Positions 10,736 through 19,346 of a stretch of DNA of 64,000 bases are shown in pieces. Position numbers and translations under genes: made by a program. This DNA is from Diacronema lutheri (taxonomy: Eukaryota; Haptophyta; Pavlovophyceae; Pavlovales; Pavlovaceae), in the NCBI GenBank assembly GCA_019448385.1, contig JAGTXO010000007.1, forward strand, positions 186,001 to 250,000. The letters are read 5' to 3'. Below the pieces are notes generated by a model. It was not told the origin of the DNA, made no database searches, and was given only the letters and a program-made list of their open reading frames with translations. How positions within the stretch are numbered: the stretch's first letter is position 1; each line of letters begins with the position of its first letter.

Positions 10736-13700
10736 GCAGCGACGACGAGGGTGGTGTGGTCGGAAACGGCGCGGTCGGCGCGAGCGCGGGCGCACACGGC
10801 GCGCGCAAGAACGGCGCGGACGGCGGTGGTGTCTTTGATGGCCTGCTGCGGAGGCTGTCCATTCCCGAGCGCGCGAGCACTGTGGGCGTGAGTTCGGGCG
10901 CGCGCGGCGCGATCGACGGCTCGCGCTCGAGGCGCGCGAGCGCGACAGTCCTGCCGACGAGTCCGGTCAAGATCGGCGCAGGTGGCGCGTCGGCGGACTC
11001 GGCGCTGCGACGCGCGGAGGAAGCGTCCGCGACGCGCCACGGCGCGACGAGCGCGGGAGCCGAGCGCGCCGAGGCGCAGAACGGCGCGCCGCCCGCCAAG
11101 GCCACGGGCGCGCGCGCTGGTCGCCGCTCACTGCCCCTTCGTCTGGGCCCGCGCGGCAAGGAGACGGCGGCGGCGGCGCACCACACGAGGCGCGGCAGCG
11201 CGCGCAGCGCCGACGCGCAGCCCATGTTTGGCTGGCAGGCGGACGACGTGCACCTGCTCGTCGAGGAGACGTCCGCGCTCACCGACTCCGTCGCGGCCGC
11301 TGCGCTGCTCCGCGAGCAGTGCCTCAAGCTGGGCATCCCCTTCGTGCTGATGCCGCCAAAGCTCGTCGCGACGTGCTCGCTGCCCGCCGCCGTCTTCGAC
11401 GCGATCGAGGCCGTTGGCGGCGAGCTGGGCGCGCGCGTCGCTGGCGCGGTGCGCTCGTCGCTTGGCGAGCTGTGGGTCGCGGCGTGGCGGCAGGAGCGTA
11501 GGCAGCAGCGGGACCAGCCAAAGTTGGAGGTGATGCAGGCGCAGGCGCTGGCGCTGGCGCTGGCGCAGGCGCAGGCGGCACCGCACGCGGCTGACGCCGC
11601 CGCCAATAGCCCGGGCGTTCTCGGCAGGAGAGCGAGCTCGCGCAGGTCGACACGCGGGCTCCATGCGTCGGTTCTTGCACCAATTGCGTCGCGCCCGCCC
11701 TCAACGTACGAACCGGCGTTCGACGACGAGCACGAGCGCGAGGACGAGGCGAGACGCGGTGAAGAGAGCGGTGGCGGCGGGGATGGCAGTGGTGGCGGCG
11801 GCGGCGGCGGCTGCGGTGAGGCGGCGGCGGCAGCTGCGGTTGGCGGCGGCGGCGTGAGCGAAAGCGACGAAGCGGCGAGCGCCGGTGCATTGAGCGCGTG
11901 GCGCAGTTCGAGCGCGCGGCTACCTCCCCTCACCGTGAGTGCGTGCGCTGGAGCTGATAGCGACGTCACTGCCGTCACGCTGGACGGTGACGCCGTTGTG
12001 TCCCTCTCGCCTTCGCTCGCGCACCATGGCGGCGAGGTGGCGGGCGCCGCAGCGGGCGCGCCCGCATGCGGCGCCGGCGCGCTGTCCCCGCCCAGCGAGC
12101 TGCCCGCGTTTGCAACGATGGTGCGCTCGAGCGACGCGCTGGGCAGCGGCATCGACGCCCAGCGCGCGCGCAGGCTACAGCTTCGCCTGAGTTTCGACCC
12201 GCCCACGATGGCTGACCCGAGCGGCGTGCGCGACGCGGGCACGGCGGCGCGCGCAGCGTACCGCACGGCGCGCCGCACGGACGTGCGCGCGCCGCAGCCC
12301 GCAGCCCCAGCCGGCGGCGGTTTCGACGAAGACGCGGCAGCGACGCTCGCGGCGGCGGCTGCGGCGGTGGCGGAGGTGCGCAACGCGCGCTCGTCGCTGC
12401 AGCTCACGCCCGCGCAGCAGGGCGAGCTCGACGCCGCGCGCGCGCTCTCGCGTCGCTCGCTTCGCTTGACGCAAGTGCCCGACGCGGAGGGGAATTTCGA
12501 CTCGCTGCCAGCCGCGTGCACGCCCGAGTGGTTCGTGCAGACCTATTGCCACCCACCCGGGCCGAGTGCGGAGCACGAGGACGTGTGGCGCTCGGTCAAG
12601 AAGCTGCACGCCGCCGGCTGCGTCGCGCTGCTCGCCGCGTCCGGCCGCACGTCGTCACGGCTCCTTGCTGTCGGCACGACCGTCCCCGTGCGCGGCGTCG
12701 CGCACAAGTCGCTCGCCCTCGACTCGGCGCACGGCCCGCAGCATGTGCGCCGCTTCATCGCGCAGCTCGTGATCAAGGCGGTCGCGATCAACTCGTCCGA
12801 GTTCTGGGACACGGAGGGCACGGACGTTGCCGACGGCGGCGCGCGCGCGCGCGGCGACGGCCGCTCGAGTAACGGCGGCGGCGGTGCGCGCGCGGGTGGG
12901 ATGGCGGGCGCGCCGTGTCGCGCGTTCCCCTCCTTCTCCTCCTCCTCCTCCACCAACTCGCACCCCGCCATGCGCAATTGGCGCTTGCCCGCACCCGCCG
13001 CTGGGGGCCAGCGCACGAGCGGTGGCGAGGGCGGGGTGTCGCGCGCGTCGTGCAGCCGGACGAGCGGCGCGGTCGACGCGTGCTCGGCGGGCAATTGGCT
13101 GACGTCGGCGACGGTGGGCGAGGCAGAGGAGCCGACCTTCGATTTTGACGGCCTCGGCACGATCACGCTTACCGACGCGCTGCCCGAGTGGCTCGTCGAG
13201 ACGGAGGTGCGTCGTGCGCGCACGGCCGGCCCGCCGCCGATCGGAGGGCGCGTGCCGTCCGTCGCAACGTTCAACTCGATCCTGCAGCACATGCTTGACC
13301 CGCTGAGCAGCAGCCCGGACGGGACGAACGATGGCTCCACAACGCCCGGCAGCGGCCTGCCGTCGGGTGCGCCCTCGGCCCACGCGTCCGCGAGCAACAG
13401 CGCGCCGAGCTCCGCCGGCCGGCTGCGCGGCCCACGCCTGTGGCGCGCGGCCGGCGACGGCGGCAGCGGCGGCGGCGCGCAGGGCGGCGGGCTGCGCCCG
13501 CTGCGCCGCTCGCTCACCGCGACGCTCATCGGCCCGCGCGGCCGCGGCGCGAGCATCTCCGCTGACCACGCCGCGCGGCCGTCGGGCGTGCGTGTGGTGC
13601 CCGTCGGCGGCGACACGCCTCCGACAAGCTTCTTCCGAGAGATCGCGTCGGACGACGTGCGCCGGCTGCGCTCGACGCGGCTGTCGGACGAGGAGCAGGA

Positions 13701-14127
13701 CGAGCAGCAGCGCGTCGACGAGATCCTCCGCGCGGCCTCGCGCTACGACACCTCGTCCATCGAGCAGCAGACGTCTATGCGCGGCACGCGCTTCTCGCTG
13801 ACGCAGCCGGCCAACGGCGCGAGCCGGCAGAACCGCCTCTCCGCCGGCTTCACGTCGCTAATCAGCTCCGTGCTCGGCGGTGGGGAAGAAGGAGAGGGGG
13901 GGGGAGGGAGAAGGAGCGTGTCCCAGAGCCCCGCGCGTATGTCGCGCCCGCAGAGCCCCGGCCGCGGGTCGGGCGTGCGCGTGCCGTTTTGGGCGGGCGG
14001 CTCGCCCGCGCAGACGACGCGCGACTCACTGCGCGCGCGCACGGCACACGCCAGCACGGGCGGCGCGGCGTCGCAACCGGGCCCGCTCTCGTGCTTGTGC
14101 GTCAGCGCGGCGCGCACGATGGTGTAG
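8546..14127 (+). CDS. membrane-anchored protein with two tandem nucleoside-hydrolase-like units
   Basis: Three exons: 8546-9184, 9366-9742 and 9942-14127; predicted 1,733 residues. Intron 2 is GT-AG; intron 1 fits a GC donor (AAG|GCACGC) and a CTCAG acceptor. A transmembrane helix lies near residues 10-32. The first unit has the calcium/ribose-binding Asp cluster of inosine-uridine nucleoside hydrolases (DAGEDLDDEM, residues 60-69), VVMGG, PDSAHNNMFDD and HMYDVVALLAC. A second, diverged unit starts near residue 407 (VVLVLPDSLTEPSALPTLLM) and repeats the later blocks (about residues 766 and 1197), separated by long disordered Gly/Ala/Ser inserts including a poly-Gly run. The second copy lacks the Asp cluster. 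The first may hydrolyse N-glycosidic bonds of nucleosides; this is family inference. The C-terminal 350 residues are disordered. Confidence 0.8.
10680..10738 (+). repeat. (GGC)n trinucleotide run coding poly-Gly
   Basis: An almost perfect GGC run of about 19 units inside exon 3 of the hydrolase-like gene, read as glycine. It marks a disordered insert between the two hydrolase-like units; being a multiple of three, length change would keep the frame. Confidence 0.9.
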
Positions 14128-14308
14128 AGGGTCTGAGGGTCTATCCACGCCCTTGCGCGGGTGCTGCTCCCCTTCACCACAGCGCACTGGCTCATGAAAA
14201 CACCCCGTGGGGTCGGTGGCACCTCTCGAGAGACCCCGAGTCGAAAGTCGCGTGCCACGCGCGTCAGATGGGGCAGGTTGTCCCGCGACGTCAACGCGAG
14301 TGCAGATC

Positions 14309-14611
14309 TCAAAGCATCTGCGCGCTCGAGCTCATCGGCCTCGGCGACGACGGCATCCCATGTGCACAAATGTCGTCGATGACGTGCAGGAGCTCGGCCA
14401 TCCCACGCCCGTTGACGCGCCGCTCGGAGCGGAGCAGGTCGGCGTCGGCGGCGTCCTTGGAGACGCGCGCGCCCGACGAAACGCGGACGCCGGCGCGGCC
14501 AATCTTGTGACGCGGCGCCTGCAACGGCGTGCGCGCCCTGGGCACCATCGCATGTGCGCACGCCGCGAGCGCGATGAGGAGCATAGTGCACACCCACCCG
14601 GTCCGCAACAT
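14309..14611 (-). CDS. small secreted or organelle-targeted protein, possibly continuing in another frame
   Basis: A 100-codon frame starts at ATG 14611 with a clear signal-peptide-like N-terminus (MLRTGWVCTMLLIALAACAHA) followed by a basic leader. The end includes GMAELLHVIDDIC and then a poor tail ending at 14309. From about 14372 downwards a second minus frame reads WDAVVAEADELERADALRSA and on through LPHLTRVARDFRLGVSREVP to about 14100, which looks more protein-like than the tail of the first. The two probably belong to one gene with an intron or sequence error near 14370; I found no clean splice pair. The second frame overlaps the 3' end of the hydrolase-like gene on the opposite strand. 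Family unknown. Confidence 0.45.
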   Translation of the reverse strand: MLRTGWVCTMLLIALAACAHAMVPRARTPLQAPRHKIGRAGVRVSSGARVSKDAADADLLRSERRVNGRGMAELLHVIDDICAHGMPSSPRPMSSSAQML

Positions 14612-14713
14612 CGGAGAAGCTTTGCTGTTGTTCCCAGTTGAATTATCCCTTTTGGGGTTTTTTCCACCGGCGAGGAAAAGTAACGGCCATTTCCGGGTAA
14701 GTCCGGAATCGGA

Positions 14714-16192
14714 ATGCGCTTGGCCGAGGACGCGGCGTACAGCATGTCCAAGCCGATCGACTTCAAGCTGCGCGAGGAGGCGGAGGCGGCAACGGACGAG
14801 GATGAGCCGGCAGCCGCGCCGCCGTTCAAGCCAGATGCGGTGGAGGCGCGCAAGGCGTACGAGTCGCGCGTTAGCCGTGCGAAGGAGCTCGCGCCGATGA
14901 AGAAGCTCGACCTGAGCAACCTGTCGCTCGAGACGGAGCTGCCGCAGGGCGACCACCAGCTGACGCACCGCGAGGACACGATGCTCGCGACGCCGCGCGC
15001 GCAGAACGAGAACGCCGTGCTCACCGTGCGCGGCGCGCCCAAGCATCGCACGCAGAAGCTCATGCACCTCACGCCCGCCGCGCTCGGCAACGGGCCGGTG
15101 AGGTTTGCGTGGCAGCCGGGTGGCAAGCGGCTCGCGGTAGGCTCGTACATTGAGGGGCGCGCGGTGGTGCAGCTGTACGCGCGCGATGGCAAGCTGCTCG
15201 CCAAGCACGAGCTCTGCGACTCGAAGCCGCTCTGGATCGACTTTGACTCCAAGGGCGAGAGCATCGCGGTCCGGACCGAGCACAGCGGCATCTTCCTCTG
15301 GGACGTCGGCTTCTCGGATAGCCCGCCGGCGCCGCTGCACCTCGCGCCGGCGCACACGTCGAAGGCGACGTTCACTGCCTGGTCCAAGATCTGCCCGCAG
15401 CTCGCGATCGGCACGTCGGACGGCAAGGTGATCCTGTACAACCGGACAGACGCTGTTCTGCAGCTGCACGAGCGCAAGGGCACGCTCAAGGAGGAGGTCA
15501 CGTGCGGCGACTGGCTTTTCGACAACCGGCTCGGTCTCGCGTCGGGCATGCGCGTGAAGATCTCGCACCCCGTCGCCGAGGTCAACGCCAAGTGGGAGTC
15601 CTTCTCAAAGTTTAAGCTCGGCGGCATTGGCTCCAAGGTGCCCAAGCACATCCGGCAGTCGGGCACGCCCACCTCGCTCGGCTTCACGCTCGGCTACCCG
15701 CCCTTCATCGCGGTCTCGCTCGGCACCAAGTACCTGCTCACGTTCGACACGACGCGCCAGAACGAGGACCTCGGCCTCACCTTCCCCGAGGACTACGGCG
15801 GCATCTGCGGCTTCAAGTGGATGCCGAGCAACATGCTGCTCGTCGGCCTTTCGAACGGGTACATTGTGACTGTCGACTTTGCTGCGCTCATCGCGCTGCA
15901 GAAGGGCGGTCAGCTCCCCAGCCGCGTGCAGGCGATGGCGACGAGCCGCATCTTCGAGGAGTACATCACGTCGATCGACACGACCGCCGACCTGAAGGTC
16001 GCGTGCTGCGGCGATGCGATGGTTAAGGTGATCCGGCCGTCGGGCGTTGACCTCGAGGTCTATCTCGAAGTGCCGCTCGAGCGCAAAGCGACTGTCGGTC
16101 AGTCGCTCGAGTGCGTCAAGTGGGACCACGAGGGCAAGGCCTTTGCGTGCTCGTCCACCGACGGCCATCTCTATGTGCACACCGTCGAGTAG
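14714..16192 (+). CDS. WD-repeat protein resembling the first propeller of IFT144/WDR19
   Basis: Single exon, 492 codons from ATG 14714 (an internal ATG at 14744 is also possible). After a charged, non-globular N-terminus of about 100 residues, the protein is a WD-type beta propeller: VRFAWQPGGKRLAVGSY, SGIFLWDVGF, LAIGTSDGKVILYN, VTCGDWLFDNRLGLASG, then FPEDYGGICGFKWMPSNML, SRIFEEYITSIDTTADLKVACCGD and SLECVKWDHEGKAFACSSTDG. The order and wording of these blocks resemble IFT144/WDR19, a subunit of the IFT-A complex that moves cargo in flagella. However, the stop at 16190 comes right after one propeller, while IFT144 is about 1,300 residues with a second propeller and TPRs. It is either a stand-alone paralogue, a truncated gene, or another WD family. 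The hAT element begins 101 bp downstream. Confidence 0.75.
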   Translation: MRLAEDAAYSMSKPIDFKLREEAEAATDEDEPAAAPPFKPDAVEARKAYESRVSRAKELAPMKKLDLSNLSLETELPQGDHQLTHREDTMLATPRAQNENAVLTVRGAPKHRTQKLMHLTPAALGNGPVRFAWQPGGKRLAVGSYIEGRAVVQLYARDGKLLAKHELCDSKPLWIDFDSKGESIAVRTEHSGIFLWDVGFSDSPPAPLHLAPAHTSKATFTAWSKICPQLAIGTSDGKVILYNRTDAVLQLHERKGTLKEEVTCGDWLFDNRLGLASGMRVKISHPVAEVNAKWESFSKFKLGGIGSKVPKHIRQSGTPTSLGFTLGYPPFIAVSLGTKYLLTFDTTRQNEDLGLTFPEDYGGICGFKWMPSNMLLVGLSNGYIVTVDFAALIALQKGGQLPSRVQAMATSRIFEEYITSIDTTADLKVACCGDAMVKVIRPSGVDLEVYLEVPLERKATVGQSLECVKWDHEGKAFACSSTDGHLYVHTVE

Positions 16193-16639
16193 CCGCTCCC
16201 GCGCGCGCGCGCGCCGGCCGCGAATGGCGCGCGGCAACTGGGCGCCGTCCGCGCGTTCGTGAGTCGGGCGCCTGGCGATTTCCTTCTTGTTTCCAGTGCT
16301 CGGCGTTTACGAAAGGCGTTCATGAACGATGAACGTGAAAAGATGAAATTTCATGAACAAACGTTCATGAACGCTCGTCGGAAAGCGTCGTTAGTATTTA
16401 GATCGCGCGCTCGTTCGGACCTGAGGTGCGTAACCGTTCAAGTTCACATAAACGTTCATGAACGTTTACGTAAACGTCACGCGTTACGCAGCGGCAGTAA
16501 CCGCCTCGCTGCAGCAGCGCGCGTCGGCGCGGTACGCCCGCGGTCGCCGTCGCTCGAGGCCGCTGCGGCCTCGCACAGCCCACGCCGCAGGGTGGGGGGG
16601 GGGGTCGGGGCGAGCAATTTTTTCTTATCTGGGCTGACC

Positions 16640-17254
16640 TCGGCGGCGGACGAGCCGGCGGACCCCTGGGGTTTCCTGTGTGAGGAGGCGGTCACGGTGC
16701 TCCCGAGCACTGCCTGCGACTCAGCAGAGGCGGCGGCCGCGGCGCTCGTCGCGCGCAGAGCCTCTATCCGCGCGCTCGCCCGCGCGCAGCTCGTCTGATG
16801 GCTCCAGCTCGACGTCGACTGGCGCGCTGAGTTCCCAGACGAGCGCCTGCCGCCGACGCACGACGAGACCGGCGAGCCGATCCAGCTCGACATCGTGAAG
16901 GACCTGATGCGCCTCCCGATCGGCGTGTTCTACAACAAGATCACCGCGGCCGCGGGCAGCTTCGCGAACTACGGGTACATCCCGCTGATGGCGAGCTGCT
17001 CGGCGGGCCAGATCGGCGCGCTCGGCGCAGAGAGCTTCTGCGAGCGCGTCCTCTCCGCGGCCAACCTTGTGCTCGACGAAAGCAACACCTGCCTGAAGTC
17101 GACGACGATTGAGATGCTCGTGCTCCTCCGCATCAACCGCGACTTCATGGAGTACATGCGCGCCAACTACCCGCACCTCAGCCTGCAGCCGTTCAACATG
17201 ACGGTTCCAGACCCCGCGGCCGACGCCGACGACGACGGAGGAGGCCGAACGTGA
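16640..17254 (+). pseudogene. broken hAT transposase, C-terminal dimerisation region
   Basis: One plus-strand frame, interrupted by an in-frame TGA at 16796-16798, carries the hAT C-terminal dimerisation signature: YIPLMASCSAGQIGALGAE, then FCERVLSAANLVLDES and TIEMLVLLRINRDFMEYM. These correspond to the conserved Ala-rich helix, the ER-x-S-x-A block and the final Leu-rich helix ending in Asn. The N-terminal BED finger and the DDE catalytic core are absent, so the element is non-autonomous and would need transposase in trans. Upstream of the TGA the same frame (ADPWGFLCEEAVTVLPS) may be a decayed continuation. It ends with a TGA at 17252. Confidence 0.85.
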
Positions 17255-17317
17255 GCCGCGATTGTGGCACATGAACAAGGCACCGTTGCCGACTGCAAGG
17301 CCTAATGTGCAGCATTC

Positions 17318-17341
17318 CACACACACACACACACACACACA
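17318..17341. repeat. (CA)12 microsatellite
   Basis: A perfect CA dinucleotide run of 12 units inside the hAT element, between the transposase remnant and the right subterminal palindromes. Confidence 0.95.
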
Positions 17342-17565
17342 GCACGGTGACGGTGTCGGTTGCACATGAACGTTCATGAACGTTTGTTCACGCAGGCGAC
17401 CGTCGAGGCGATGTGAATGAACGGTTCGTTCAGGTGTAAACAAGCCCACGGCCCAGTCTAAACGTTCAAAAAATTTCTTCGCTCGGCGTAAACGCCGAGC
17501 ACTGCTTGTTTCCACAGTCGCGACTCTAGTCAGTCATCTGCCCTTAGCTGCGGCGGAGGCGGGAA

Positions 17566-18660
17566 ATGCGGCTCATCACGGTCGTCGTCCACGTCCTTGC
17601 TGTCGCGGGCCGGCCGGCAAGGCCGCGGCCAAGCGAGATCGGCCGGCGCGGTGCCGCGGGCATCGCGGTTGGTGGTCTCGTGCTCTCCCCGCGCGCAGCG
17701 TCGGCCGACGGCGCCGAATCGCTCCTGACTCAGCAGACGGCCCGCGCCCGCTACGGCCCGCGCCTCCTCCGCCTGCGCGAAGTGATCGGGGATCGGCATG
17801 CGGACGTGAACGCGAGCTTGGCCGAGGAGGCCATTGCCGTCCACCTCTTTACCTCGGGCGCCTTCGCGCGCGGCTCCGAGCGCGCGCGCCGGCTGCAGGC
17901 GCTCGAGAAGCAGCTCCACGTGGTGGCGGCCGCGGGCGACGCGGGCGGCGCGCGCCAAGCGCTCGACGACATCATCGAGACGGGCGAGATCCGATACGTG
18001 TACGCGTCCACGGGCACGGCGCTCGCTGGCATCCCGCAGGCGCCGTCCGCTACGCCCGCGCGCGCTCCGCCGCGCCCAAACTCGCCGGGCGGTTCGAGCG
18101 TCGCGCTCGTTGCAGCGGCCTCAGCCATCCTCGCGCTCGCGCTGTCCAAGAATGCGATGTCGAGCCTGGTCGAGCTGCGCAAGCGTCGCATCCAGCCGAC
18201 ACAGCCGACAGCCGAGCCCAAGACGGCCACGCCGCCGCCGCTGCCACCGCCGCTGCTCGGGGACGGCGCACGAGACGGCACGGATGGCCCGGCGGCGGCC
18301 GTGCAGTCCGACGACGAGCCGCTCGGCGACGGCAAGCTGCCGGCCGATGTGGCGGCGGATGACGACGGTGGGCCAAGCTTGACATCGGCTGAGCTGTCCG
18401 CGCGCGCGCCCCCGTCGCCTCCACTTTCGCCTCCGCCACCGCCTCCGCCCAAGAGCGACCGCCAGTCGGCCCCCGCCTACCCGGGTGTCGTCGAGCGCTC
18501 GCGCGTGGCCAACGGAGAGCGTGCGGTCGCGGCTGCAGCAGCCCGCGCGGCCGGGCGCGATGCGGCAGGCGCGATCGAGGGCGATCCCGGTGAGGTGGCA
18601 GAGCCGAGCATCGGCGGCATCCCCGGTTCCGCATTGCAGCTTCTCGACCTCGACCATTGA
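17566..18660 (+). CDS. candidate thylakoid-lumen protein (PsbQ/Psb31-like helical bundle)
   Basis: Single frame of 364 codons from ATG 17566. The N-terminus starts with a hydrophobic signal-like segment (MRLITVVVHVLAVAG), followed by a twin-Arg motif and hydrophobic stretch ending in Ala-x-Ala (GRRGAAGIAVGGLVLSPRAA, then SAD), the layout of a bipartite plastid leader with a Tat-type lumen signal. The next 110 residues form a four-helix-like bundle (ARYGPRLLRLREVI, LFTSGAFARGSERARRLQAL) reminiscent of PsbQ/Psb31 lumenal photosystem II proteins. A transmembrane helix near residues 186-202 (SVALVAAASAILALAL) and a long Pro/Asp-rich tail are unusual for that family. The hAT element ends 62 bp upstream. 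Function is inferred from targeting and fold pattern only. Confidence 0.6.
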   Translation: MRLITVVVHVLAVAGRPARPRPSEIGRRGAAGIAVGGLVLSPRAASADGAESLLTQQTARARYGPRLLRLREVIGDRHADVNASLAEEAIAVHLFTSGAFARGSERARRLQALEKQLHVVAAAGDAGGARQALDDIIETGEIRYVYASTGTALAGIPQAPSATPARAPPRPNSPGGSSVALVAAASAILALALSKNAMSSLVELRKRRIQPTQPTAEPKTATPPPLPPPLLGDGARDGTDGPAAAVQSDDEPLGDGKLPADVAADDDGGPSLTSAELSARAPPSPPLSPPPPPPPKSDRQSAPAYPGVVERSRVANGERAVAAAAARAAGRDAAGAIEGDPGEVAEPSIGGIPGSALQLLDLDH

Positions 18661-18920
18661 GCCTGGGTTTGCGCCGGGCAGCGGCCGCGTGGTGCGCCGC
18701 ACGATGCAGCCCCAGTCATGTGCGCGCGATCCGCTGCATCCCGTCGTCTCTGTGCAGCGTGCTGGCCAACAACAATGTGAAATTGCACCGAGAGCCCACA
18801 AGTCACAACGCGACAACGCGCACGGGTTAAAAAGGCCCTTGCTTACCAACAGGTTTGAACACGAAAGGCTTCCGACGCCCCGGTCATCAGGCCGCAGACA
18901 CAGGGCGAGGAGGCGGTCGC

Positions 18921-19206
18921 TCATGCGAGCAGCCAGTTGACGCCGATCGCGACGAGGAGCATGCACAGCACGGAGAGGAGGCTGCCGACCATGAAGCCGC
19001 GAGAAGCCATCTCGGCGTTCTGCTCCTGTGCGAGCTCGGTCGATTTGCCCCTCTCCTCGAGCTTCGTCTGCGGCGGCGGGGTGGCGCGTGCAAACGCGCT
19101 TCAGGCCGGCGCGAACGCGCTGCGCGTTGGTGCCGCGCGCGCGAGCGGCGCGCCGCCCCACCCGATGCTTCTCGCTGGCGCCGAGTTTGTCGCGATAGCC
19201 TTTCAT
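18921..19206 (-). CDS. 63-residue tail-anchored membrane protein
   Basis: Two exons, 19206-19162 and 19067-18921, joined in phase 0 across a 94-nt GT-AG intron. The product starts MKGYRDKLGASEKHR, continues TKLEERGKSTELAQEQNAEM as a charged helix, and ends with one hydrophobic helix (FMVGSLLSVLCMLLVAIGVN) and WLLA. This is the topology of a C-terminally anchored ER or outer-membrane protein. An in-frame ATG at 19269 could extend the N-terminus by 21 residues. I do not recognise a family. The good codon pattern and clean splice phase support it in spite of its size. It shares a 140-bp head-to-head region with the ZIP transporter gene. Confidence 0.7.
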
Positions 19207-19346
19207 CGGCGGCTCCTTGAGCGGCTTCGATGCTTTGAGCGACGTGGGATCGCGCCCGCGACCCCCCATGGCTCGCACGCGTCGCGCTCCGGTGTTGCCC
19301 GCCGTCCGCCGCGAGTTTCCGAAATTTTATTAGGGCTTCGGCCAAA

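Larger units (their letters stand above)
16294..17504. mobile_element. hAT-superfamily DNA transposon, 1,211 bp, with perfect TSD
   Basis: Both ends carry the same 18-bp terminal inverted repeat, CAGTGCTCGGCGTTTACG at 16294-16311 and its reverse complement at 17487-17504. The flanking 8 bp are identical, CTTGTTTC at 16286-16293 and at 17505-17512. An 8-bp duplication and a CA(G)TG-type end are hallmarks of hAT elements. The subterminal regions hold repeated palindromes of the form cgTTCATGAAcg (for example 16317-16328, 16361-16373, 16452-16463, 17369-17380), typical transposase-binding clusters. The element encodes a broken transposase fragment. The perfect duplication suggests a fairly recent insertion. 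Its right end is 62 bp before the start codon of the following gene. Confidence 0.93.

Noticed and set aside
9730-12521. Long minus-strand Ser/Pro/Ala-rich frames opposite the hydrolase-like gene
   Set aside because: Mirror of GC-rich coding sequence; no conserved motif, whereas the plus frame contains duplicated hydrolase blocks.
16796-16798. In-frame TGA in the hAT transposase read as selenocysteine or readthrough
   Set aside because: No sign of a SECIS-like structure, and the rest of the transposase is missing; simple decay explains it.
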